This document shows positions 1-5,476 of a stretch of DNA of 5,476 nt, piece by piece. The notes under the pieces were generated by a model. The model saw nothing but the letters and a program-made list of their open reading frames with translations. It ran no database searches and was not told where the DNA came from. The translations under genes were made by a program, and so were the position numbers. The stretch comes from JBGTBQ01 sp041749275 (GTDB lineage Bacteria; Acidobacteriota; Blastocatellia; Pyrinomonadales; Pyrinomonadaceae), in contig JBGTBQ010000009.1 of NCBI GenBank assembly GCA_041749275.1, positions 1 to 5,476 of the forward strand, read 5' to 3'. The first letter of the stretch is position 1. Every line of letters begins with the position of its first letter.

Positions 1-117
1 GACGACGACGGGACGCGCCTCGGTGTGTGTTCGCACGATGCGGCGGACGCGCTCGAACGCGCGCGCGTCCGCGACGGAAGTGCCGCCGAACTTCATAACC
101 GTGGGTGGTGAAGACAT
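1..117 (-). CDS. lysC: Aspartate kinase, N-terminal fragment (cut by window edge)
   Basis: Aspartokinase phosphorylates L-aspartate with ATP in the cytoplasm, the first step towards lysine, threonine, methionine and diaminopimelate. Reading the - strand from 117 gives MSSPPTVMKFGGTSVADA, then RAFERVRRIVRTHTEARPVVV at the edge. The KFGGTSVAD block is the family's N-terminal nucleotide/substrate-binding signature, and the RPVVV strand sits where the family has the strand leading to its VSAMS motif. Only about 39 residues of a protein normally 400 or more residues long are visible, so a monofunctional LysC cannot be separated from a fusion with homoserine dehydrogenase (ThrA type). The start is uncertain: ATGs at 126, 117 and 96 are all in frame and none has a clear Shine-Dalgarno. 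I chose 117 because homologues usually have a few residues before the VMKFGGTS strand. The gene diverges from the signalling cluster and looks unrelated to it. The family assignment is firm; the gene symbol is conventional. Confidence 0.85.
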   Translation of the reverse strand, partial: MSSPPTVMKFGGTSVADARAFERVRRIVRTHTEARPVVV

Positions 118-184
118 CGCCTGCATTACCGCATTGCACGGAAGGTTGGCCCGGAGCCGCCCTTCATCATTTCCGCTTATGGAG

Positions 185-190
185 TTTATA
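185..190 (-). promoter_or_regulatory. Possible -10 box for the aspartokinase gene
   Basis: The - strand reads TATAAA here, about 70 bases upstream of the aspartokinase start, and would give a leader of roughly 60 bases. The -35 region at normal spacing (around TCGTGT) is a poor match. It is offered only as the best candidate in the spacer; no lysine or other riboswitch pattern is recognisable between it and the gene. Confidence 0.2.
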
Positions 191-325
191 AGGTCAGCCG
201 CAAGGATACACGACAGACCTCTCAAACAGAAAGTAGAGTCGCGGGCGAATTGAGAGGCGCGGGTGAAGCATCGAAAACATCTCGCGGCTCCTCGTCCACT
301 ATCCGATAGCCCGATGCAAAAAAAA

Positions 326-355
326 TTGTACTGTTGGGAGAGAGGGGTATAGAAT
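326..355 (+). promoter_or_regulatory. Sigma70-like promoter with no gene downstream
   Basis: TTGTAC at 326-331 is followed after 16 bases by TATAGA (348-353), or after 18 bases by TAGAAT (350-355). An A-rich run at 318-325 just upstream could act as an UP element. No + strand ORF follows for over 600 bases; the first thing downstream is the hairpin cluster at 372-465. If real, it would start a non-coding transcript near 361. Matches of this quality also occur by chance in AT-richer spacers. Confidence 0.35.
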
Positions 356-475
356 GGCGTCGTTAAGAACGAAATCAGATTTGACACCTGATGTTTCGCA
401 TAAAAGCGTGTCTGCTGTTTCTCACCGTCCGTTAGCCCGGACGGTAGCAGGTGCGCTGCTTTACCTCTGACCCCT
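343..475. repeat. Hairpin-rich element with short inverted ends (possible MITE/REP-like remnant or ncRNA)
   Basis: AGGGGT at 343-348 reappears inverted at 470-475. The similarity extends weakly inward (GGGGTATAGA against GGGGTCAGA). Between them lie three stems. ATCAG (374-378) pairs with CTGAT (388-392). ACCGTCCG (424-431) pairs perfectly with CGGACGGT (438-445) around a TTAGCC loop. GGTAGCAG (443-450) pairs with CTGC (456-459) and TACC (462-465) with two bulged T. The last two stems share 443-445, so they compete. The pattern fits a small non-autonomous palindromic element or a structured RNA. No second copy is present in the window, so repeat status is inferred only. Confidence 0.3.
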
Positions 476-586
476 TTTGCGGAAGTAAGCCACGCCGTGC
501 GGTGCGAATTACGTTTGACGAACTGAATGCGCGAACCGTGGTTTGTGCTCAGTGAGTGGAGCGTGTGGGATGTAGGTGTGGGTTGC

Positions 587-970
587 TCAGTCCGACACCA
601 TGTCGCCGTCGTGGCGCACGCGCCATGACGTGATCAACTCGCTCGTTTCCCTTCCGTCGCCGCTCACCGCTTTTGTCTCTCTCAAATCACTGTTTTCGTG
701 CGCCTCGGGTGCGGCGCTCGGCACGTAGTGCTCGCCGTCATGCTCGGTGGACTCTATCAACGTGAATCGAGTGGATTCCGCCGGAATAAACATTGCGGCA
801 GCCCGCACGAAGTAAGGGCGTAATTCACATTTTGGAGGCCACTGAGTAAATGATCCATCACAGTTATGTAATCCAAATTTAACCAAGCTGGAAACGGATG
901 GGCGGACAATCGGATGGTTTTCCCGAAGATGACCAACTGGTTTACCGGCCCCCTTGAGTGTTCCCGACAA
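587..970 (-). CDS. Doubtful small ORF, no recognisable family
   Basis: An open frame of 127 codons can only begin with TTG at 970; the first internal ATG lies at residue 60 (MFIPAESTRFTLIEST) and would give a 68-residue protein. Neither start has a Shine-Dalgarno. The product is hydrophilic and acidic, without membrane segments, a signal peptide or motifs I know. The 3' part, with codons such as GAG CAC TAC GTG CCG AGC GCC, is closer to the GC-rich codon use of the neighbouring genes than the 5' part, so a decayed or short real gene covering about 587-793 is possible. A strong palindrome (607-630) lies inside its 3' end. I consider it more likely spurious than real and list it so that it can be checked. 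Confidence 0.15.
   Translation of the reverse strand: MSGTLKGAGKPVGHLRENHPIVRPSVSSLVKFGLHNCDGSFTQWPPKCELRPYFVRAAAMFIPAESTRFTLIESTEHDGEHYVPSAAPEAHENSDLRETKAVSGDGRETSELITSWRVRHDGDMVSD
607..630. other. Strong stem-loop in the intergenic region
   Basis: The arms 607-616 (CGTCGTGGCG) and 621-630 (CGCCATGACG) are complementary at nine of ten positions around a CACG loop. The odd pair (611/626) is a G-U wobble in + strand RNA and an A-C mismatch in - strand RNA, so + strand RNA would fold better. No T-run follows on either strand, so it is not a standard intrinsic terminator. Confidence 0.5.
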
Positions 971-981
971 ACTCCAGTCCT

Positions 982-992
982 AGGTAAAATAT
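982..992 (+). promoter_or_regulatory. Weak ribosome binding site of the hybrid kinase
   Basis: AGG at 982-984 lies eight bases before the ATG at 993. An in-frame TAG at 981-983 rules out any longer protein, so 993 is the furthest possible start. It also places the receiver strand AKILL right at the N-terminus, as expected. Confidence 0.5.
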
Positions 993-3332
993 ATGCGCCG
1001 TCAGACGGCCAAAATTCTCCTCACCGGACGCGAGAAGCGGCTCTATGACTCGCTCTACGCACTCACACATGATGTCGTAGGCGACGAGGAACTAGACCTG
1101 CGCTTCGCCAACTCCTTCAAGGCCGCGCTGGCGGAAATCGAGCGGGAGAAATATGACGCCTGTCTGGTGGATGATGAATTGGGCGTGCGTCGCCTGCCGG
1201 AACTGGCGCTCGCGGCGCGGCGGCAAGGCTACGATCTTCCCCTCATCTTTTTGGCGGGAGAGGATGCGTTCGGCGCGGCCTCCGAGGCGCTGAAGGGCGG
1301 GGCCACCGACTTTCTCATCAAAGAGCAACTGACGCCCGCCACGCTTGCGCGCTCGTTGCGCTACGCCCGCGAGCGCGCCCTCGCGCAAGAGGCGCTGTAC
1401 GAGAGCGAGAAGCGCTACCGCGACCTCGTCGAGAACGCCAACGACATCATCTACACGCACGGCCTCGAAGGGACAATCCTTTCGTTCAATAAAGCGGGCG
1501 AACGCATCACGGGCTATACGCGTGAAGAGGCCATCGGCATGACCGTCGCTGAGATCGTCGCGCCTGACTATCTTGATCTGGTGCGCCGGATGACCGCGCG
1601 GCGGCTCGCGGGCGAGGTTCCCGCCGTCTACGAGTTGGAGATCGTCGCCAGAGACGGGCGACGCGTTCGGCTCGAAGTCAACTCGCGCCTCGTCTACGAG
1701 AAGGACCAACCCGTCCACATCGAGGGCGTCGCCCGCGACGTGACCGAACGCCGCCACGCCGAAGAAGCGCTGCTCGAATCGGAGGGGCGCAACCGCGTCA
1801 TCATGGAGACAGCCTCCGACGCCATCATCACCATTGACGAAGAGAGCACGATCCGGTTCGTCAACCCCGCCGCCGAGAAAATCTTCGGCTACGCGGTGGC
1901 CGAGTTGACCGGCGCGAAGCTCACGACGCTGATCCCCGACTACCTGCGCCACGCGCACCTCGTCGGGATGAAGCGTTACCGGGAGACCGGGGAACGGCAT
2001 ATCACTTGGGAGGCGTTCGAGGCGCCGGGCCTGCACAAAGACGGACGCGAAATTCCACTCGAAATCTCCTTCGGCGAGTACGAGCGCGACGGCACGCATC
2101 TTTTCACCGCGATCATCCGCGACATCAGCGAGCGCAAGCGCGCGCGCGAGGCCGTCGTCCGCAGCGAGGAGCAGCTCTTGCAGTCGCAGAAGATGGAGGC
2201 CATCGGACGGCTGGCGGGCGGCGTCGCGCACGACTTCAACAACCTCTTGACCGCGATCACCGGCTACTCCGACCTCTCTCTGCGCCGGCTCAAGGAGGGC
2301 GACCCCGTCCACCGCAACATCGGGGAGATCAAGAAAGCGGCGGAGCGCGCCGCGGACCTCACGCGCCAACTCCTCACCTTCTCGCGCAAACAGGTCTTGC
2401 AGCCGAAGGTGCTCGACCTGAATGCCGTGGTCGCGGAGATGGAGAAGATGCTGCGCCGCCTGATCGGCGAGGACGTGCTGCTGGTCGTCAACCTCGGCCA
2501 ATTGCTCGGCCACGTCAAGGCCGACCCCGGCCAACTCGAACAGGTCTTGATGAACCTCGTCGTCAATGCGCGCGACGCCATGCCCGGCGGCGGCACGCTC
2601 ACCATCCAGACCGAGAACGCGCGTCTCGACGACAACGACGCGAGCCAAGACGCCGGCCTCCCTCCCGGCCCCTACGCCTTGCTCTCGATCAGCGACACCG
2701 GCCACGGCATGAACGCCGAAACGCGACGGCGCGTGTTCGAGCCGTTCTTCACCACCAAAGAGAAGGGCAAGGGCACGGGCCTCGGACTCTCCACCGTCTA
2801 CGGCATCGTCACGCAGTCGGGCGGCAGCATCCGTGTTAACTCCGAGCCGAGTCTGGGAACGACCTTCAACATCTATCTGCCGTTGGTGTTGGAGGCAATC
2901 GAGGCGGTCGGGCCGTCGCCCGGAGAGACGGAGATAGCGCGCGGGTCGGAGACCATCCTGCTCGTCGAGGACGACCGGGGCGTGCGAGAGATGATGCGCG
3001 AGATTCTGGAGATGTGCGGCTACCACGTCCTCATGGCGAGTTGCGGCGGCGAGGCCGTCCGCATCTGCGAAGGGTATCAGGGCATGATTGAGTTGCTCTT
3101 GACCGACGTGGTCATGCCGCACCTCAGCGGCAAGGAGTTGGCCGACGCGCTCACGCTCCTGCGGCCCCGGATGAAGGTGCTCTACATCTCCGGCTACACT
3201 GACGACGCCATCATCCATCACGGCGTGCTCGACGAGGAGGTCGCCTTCCTGCAAAAGCCTTTCGCACCCTCCACGCTGGCGCACAAGCTCCGCGAGTTAC
3301 TCGACCCGCGGCGCGAGACGGTGCACCAGTGA
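993..3332 (+). CDS. Soluble hybrid histidine kinase: REC(degenerate)-PAS-PAS-HisKA-HATPase-REC
   Basis: This 779-residue cytoplasmic sensor kinase has no signal peptide or membrane segment. Residues 6-125 form a receiver whose acidic pair is replaced by G12/R13 after KILLT and whose Thr/Ser is Ala88, although Asp60 and Lys110 remain. PAS/PAC 1 spans about 137-252 and PAS/PAC 2 about 265-381, each ending in a (D)V/I-(T/S)ER coupling motif. A HisKA domain (about 398-466) carries the phospho-accepting His413 in GGVAHDFNNLL. The ATPase has N-box N521/N525, G1 box DTGHGM (568-573), F box FEPFF and G2 box GKGTGLGL (592-599). The C-terminal receiver (about 653-770) is intact: D660/D661, phospho-acceptor D705, S733 and K755. 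Established family behaviour is autophosphorylation on His, then relay to an Asp. It precedes an NtrC-type regulator, its likely partner. The signal is unknown. Confidence is very high for the architecture, none for the ligand. Confidence 0.97.
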   Translation: MRRQTAKILLTGREKRLYDSLYALTHDVVGDEELDLRFANSFKAALAEIEREKYDACLVDDELGVRRLPELALAARRQGYDLPLIFLAGEDAFGAASEALKGGATDFLIKEQLTPATLARSLRYARERALAQEALYESEKRYRDLVENANDIIYTHGLEGTILSFNKAGERITGYTREEAIGMTVAEIVAPDYLDLVRRMTARRLAGEVPAVYELEIVARDGRRVRLEVNSRLVYEKDQPVHIEGVARDVTERRHAEEALLESEGRNRVIMETASDAIITIDEESTIRFVNPAAEKIFGYAVAELTGAKLTTLIPDYLRHAHLVGMKRYRETGERHITWEAFEAPGLHKDGREIPLEISFGEYERDGTHLFTAIIRDISERKRAREAVVRSEEQLLQSQKMEAIGRLAGGVAHDFNNLLTAITGYSDLSLRRLKEGDPVHRNIGEIKKAAERAADLTRQLLTFSRKQVLQPKVLDLNAVVAEMEKMLRRLIGEDVLLVVNLGQLLGHVKADPGQLEQVLMNLVVNARDAMPGGGTLTIQTENARLDDNDASQDAGLPPGPYALLSISDTGHGMNAETRRRVFEPFFTTKEKGKGTGLGLSTVYGIVTQSGGSIRVNSEPSLGTTFNIYLPLVLEAIEAVGPSPGETEIARGSETILLVEDDRGVREMMREILEMCGYHVLMASCGGEAVRICEGYQGMIELLLTDVVMPHLSGKELADALTLLRPRMKVLYISGYTDDAIIHHGVLDEEVAFLQKPFAPSTLAHKLRELLDPRRETVHQ
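997..1009 (+). other. Perfect inverted repeat just after the kinase start codon
   Basis: GCCGTC (997-1002) and GACGGC (1004-1009) are exact inverted arms around a single A, covering codons 2-6. In RNA it would fold as a 5-bp stem with a CAG loop directly beside the start codon and could reduce ribosome loading, or as DNA serve as an operator-like palindrome. Chance is also possible in GC-rich sequence. Confidence 0.3.
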
Positions 3333-3337
3333 GCGGA

Positions 3338-3355
3338 GGGACGCCTTGCGCTCCC
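3338..3355 (+). other. Stem-loop directly after the kinase stop codon
   Basis: GGGACGC (3338-3344) pairs with GCG and TCCC (3348-3350, 3352-3355) around a CTT loop, with C3351 bulged, giving seven base pairs. It begins six bases past the kinase TGA. No U-run follows, so I read it as a possible mRNA-end, processing or partial-termination structure rather than a classic terminator. Confidence 0.4.
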
Positions 3356-3402
3356 GGCCTGAGAGTTGCCCGATTTCCATCCGAGTTGAAGTCAGCGCGT
3401 TC

Positions 3403-3427
3403 AAGAGCGCGGATACTCTTTGCGCTC
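3403..3427 (+). other. Two mutually exclusive hairpins upstream of the NtrC-type gene
   Basis: GAGCGC (3405-3410) pairs with GCGCTC (3422-3427), while the overlapping AAGAG (3403-3407) pairs with CTCTT (3416-3420). Only one can form at a time. They end 29 bases before the regulator start codon. The spacer otherwise shows no strong sigma70 promoter. Confidence 0.3.
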
Positions 3428-3456
3428 ACAACGGAGTTTCTGAGATTATCGGAACG

Positions 3457-4875
<1,419 letters not shown>

Positions 4876-4880
4876 CCGTC

Positions 4881-4902
4881 AAGCATCAGCCAAGCATCAG
4901 CC
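4881..4902. repeat. 11-bp tandem repeat upstream of the sigma54-like promoter
   Basis: AAGCATCAGCC occurs twice in perfect tandem (4881-4891 and 4892-4902), followed by a partial third start (AAGCC, 4903-4907). It begins six bases after the regulator stop codon and ends 23 bases before the promoter's -24 element. The one-helical-turn period could place two protein-binding sites on the same DNA face, but enhancer sites of sigma54 promoters usually lie further upstream, so the role is speculative. Confidence 0.6.
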
Positions 4903-4925
4903 AAGCCACGGCGGCTAATTCTTTC

Positions 4926-4941
4926 TGGCACGCACTGTGCT
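4926..4941 (+). promoter_or_regulatory. Sigma54 (-24/-12) promoter
   Basis: TGGCAC (4926-4931), five bases (GCACT), then GTGCT (4937-4941) match the sigma54 consensus TGGCAC-N5-TTGCW with one mismatch. The invariant GG (4927-4928) and GC (4939-4940) are exactly ten bases apart, and the C before and G after TGGCAC also fit. Transcription would start near 4952 and read into the response regulator at 5132, leaving a leader of about 180 bases. It lies about 50 bases after the gene for a sigma54 activator, which strengthens the case. Confidence 0.6.
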
Positions 4942-4988
4942 AGGTCAACCACTGAGCAGCCCCACCACTACCTGATAAGTGCATCATT

Positions 4989-5003
4989 GGGGCAGGACGC
5001 CCC
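4989..5003 (+). other. GC-rich hairpin in the leader of the third regulator gene
   Basis: GGGGC (4989-4993) pairs with GCCCC (4999-5003) around AGGAC, with two further T-G wobbles possible outside. It would be near the 5' end of a transcript from the sigma54-like promoter. No T-run follows, so it is a leader structure rather than a terminator. Confidence 0.35.
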
Positions 5004-5059
5004 GGTGGAGCGCGCTGCCGCTTCCCCTTTTGCCCCACTCATCGCGGGTGTGAGCACGG

Positions 5060-5085
5060 GTTGCTCCTTTCTGTTGCTCCTTTCT
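5060..5085. repeat. 13-bp perfect tandem repeat with a degraded third copy
   Basis: GTTGCTCCTTTCT is present twice without a gap (5060-5072 and 5073-5085). A looser third copy starts at 5092 (GTTGTGCTCCT). The upstream GAGCA (5052-5056) pairs with TGCTC of the first copy (5062-5066), and GGAGC (5007-5011) could pair with GCTCC of any copy. The repeats therefore offer alternative RNA pairings in the leader, or may simply be a replication-slippage duplication. Confidence 0.65.
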
Positions 5086-5086
5086 T

Positions 5087-5115
5087 CGGAGGTTGTGCTC
5101 CTCGTTTTTGCTTTT
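5087..5115 (+). terminator. Terminator- or attenuator-like hairpin before the third regulator
   Basis: GAGG (5089-5092) pairs with CCTC (5100-5103) around a 7-base loop, with a possible extra C5087-G5104 pair across one bulged G. It is followed at once by TTTTTGCTTTT (5105-5115). GGAG/CTCC (5088-5091 with 5098-5101) is an alternative register. An upstream GAGCAC (5052-5057) can pair with GTGCTC (5095-5100) and would break the stem, as in an antiterminator. The stem is short, so termination may be weak or absent. It lies 17 bases before the start codon. Confidence 0.3.
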
Positions 5116-5118
5116 GCC

Positions 5119-5131
5119 GGGATGTAATAAA
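5119..5131 (+). promoter_or_regulatory. Ribosome binding site of the third regulator
   Basis: GGGA at 5119-5122 is nine bases before the ATG at 5132. It is a moderate Shine-Dalgarno and supports that start. Confidence 0.4.
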
Positions 5132-5476
5132 ATGATCTTGGAACCGATATCCGACGAACCTTCTGGTCGCGCCCGCATTCTGATCGTGGATGACGAACCG
5201 GAGATCAGGCAACTGCTGTCCGAATTGCTTTCGGACCAGTATGAGTGCGAGACCGCCGCCTCAGCCGAGCAGGCGCTCGCACGGATCGCCGCGGGCTGCT
5301 TTAACCTCATCATCAGCGACATCACGATGGAAGGGATGAGCGGGCTGGAGTTGCTCCCGCGCGTGCGGGCGCTGGCCTCCGAGACCGTCGTCATTATGAT
5401 TAGCGGCGCGCAGACCATCGAGAGCGCCGTCGAAGCGTTGCGGGCGGGCGCCTTCGACTACGTGATGAAACCGTTC
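5132..5476 (+). CDS. Response regulator, N-terminal receiver domain (cut by window edge)
   Basis: The 115 visible residues are almost a complete receiver domain, preceded by a 14-residue lead (MILEPISDEPSGRA). RILIVDDEPEIRQLL gives the acidic pair D20/D21; D63 in NLIISDITMEGMSG is the phospho-acceptor; S91 in IMISGA and K113 in FDYVMKPF complete the active site. All catalytic positions are intact, so the domain should accept phosphate from a histidine kinase, possibly the one encoded upstream. The output domain lies beyond the window, so its role (transcription, cyclic-di-GMP turnover, kinase or single-domain relay) cannot be told. The ATG at 5132 has a GGGA box at suitable distance. The gene stands 256 bases after the NtrC-type gene, behind a sigma54-like promoter, suggesting that it is controlled separately by that activator. 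The receiver assignment is secure; everything about the output is unknown. Confidence 0.93.
   Translation, partial: MILEPISDEPSGRARILIVDDEPEIRQLLSELLSDQYECETAASAEQALARIAAGCFNLIISDITMEGMSGLELLPRVRALASETVVIMISGAQTIESAVEALRAGAFDYVMKPF

Larger units (their letters stand above)
118..992. other. Long intergenic region without a convincing gene
   Basis: About 875 bases separate the divergent aspartokinase and histidine kinase genes. The region is visibly less GC-rich than the flanking genes. It contains an orphan promoter-like pair (326-355), a chain of hairpins (372-465) between short inverted ends (343-348 and 470-475), a strong stem-loop (607-630), overlapping small hairpins around 764-787, and one doubtful - strand ORF (587-970). 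I see no tRNA, rRNA or CRISPR array in it. The + strand ORF at 23-253 overlaps the aspartokinase start antisense and has no family resemblance. Confidence 0.7.

Noticed and set aside
23..253. 76-codon + strand frame at the left edge
   Set aside because: It is antisense to the aspartokinase start, Arg-rich and without motif or ribosome binding site.
381..386. TTGACA consensus -35 box on the + strand
   Set aside because: No acceptable -10 box at 16-18 bases; the nearest A/T-rich hexamer is only 12 bases away.
885..906. GG-N10-GC spacing upstream of the kinase resembling sigma54 (TGGAAA...GGGC)
   Set aside because: Only the dinucleotides and leading T fit; the rest of both elements is wrong, and such spacing is common by chance.
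985..990. TAAAAT as a -10 box for the kinase
   Set aside because: It would start transcription inside the coding sequence, downstream of the only possible start codon, and the -35 region is poor.
2006..2839. 277-codon + strand frame inside the kinase
   Set aside because: Arg/Pro/His-rich product typical of a shifted frame of GC-rich coding DNA; the kinase frame explains the region.
1092..3284. 730-codon open frame antisense to the kinase
   Set aside because: It lies wholly inside a kinase with every domain motif intact. Its product is low-complexity, rich in Arg, Asp, Val and Leu, and matches no family, as expected for the antisense frame of GC-rich genes.
3346..3456. N-terminal extension of the NtrC-type protein from a TTG start
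   Set aside because: The extra 37 residues look random, while the ATG at 3457 begins exactly at the receiver's first strand.
4904..4916. AGCC/GGCT hairpin after the NtrC-type gene as a terminator
   Set aside because: Only four base pairs and no continuous T-run, so too weak to call.
4984..5418. 144-codon - strand frame over the third regulator
   Set aside because: It overlaps a receiver domain with all active-site residues and the structured leader; the product has no recognisable motif.

Overview
This 5.5 kb window comes from a high-GC bacterial chromosome. It is dominated by two-component signalling genes on the + strand, with the 5' end of a divergent aspartokinase gene at the left edge. 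GC-rich codon use, a soluble PAS-type hybrid kinase and an NtrC-like regulator side by side suggest a soil or environmental lineage; Acidobacteriota (Blastocatellia-like) is my best guess, but it is an impression and not proven by the sequence.

Layout. Positions 1-117 (- strand): N-terminus of aspartate kinase, cut by the window edge. Positions 118-992: about 875 bases without a convincing gene. They hold an orphan promoter-like pair (326-355), a hairpin-rich stretch (372-465) bounded by short inverted AGGGGT ends, one strong stem-loop (607-630), and a doubtful - strand ORF. Positions 993-3332 (+): soluble hybrid histidine kinase (degenerate receiver, two PAS, HisKA, HATPase, intact receiver). 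Positions 3333-3456: 124-base spacer with hairpins. Positions 3457-4875 (+): NtrC-type sigma54 activator (receiver, AAA+, Fis-type HTH). Positions 4876-5131: 256-base leader with a tandem repeat, a good -24/-12 promoter match, a second tandem repeat and a terminator-like hairpin. Positions 5132-5476 (+): receiver domain of a third signalling protein that runs off the window.

How the parts may work together. The kinase senses a cytoplasmic signal through its PAS domains, autophosphorylates on His413 and passes phosphate to its own C-terminal receiver and/or the adjacent NtrC-type regulator. The activated regulator would then open a sigma54 promoter. The best such promoter in the window lies directly after the regulator gene and before the third regulator gene, so a local cascade is plausible: kinase, then activator, then sigma54 transcription of the next response regulator. 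The most distinctive points are the N-terminal receiver lacking its metal-binding acidic pair, a PAS domain that retains the FixL haem-ligand histidine in a gapless alignment recalled from memory, and the elaborate leader before the third gene. None of these is proven here to be a new system.
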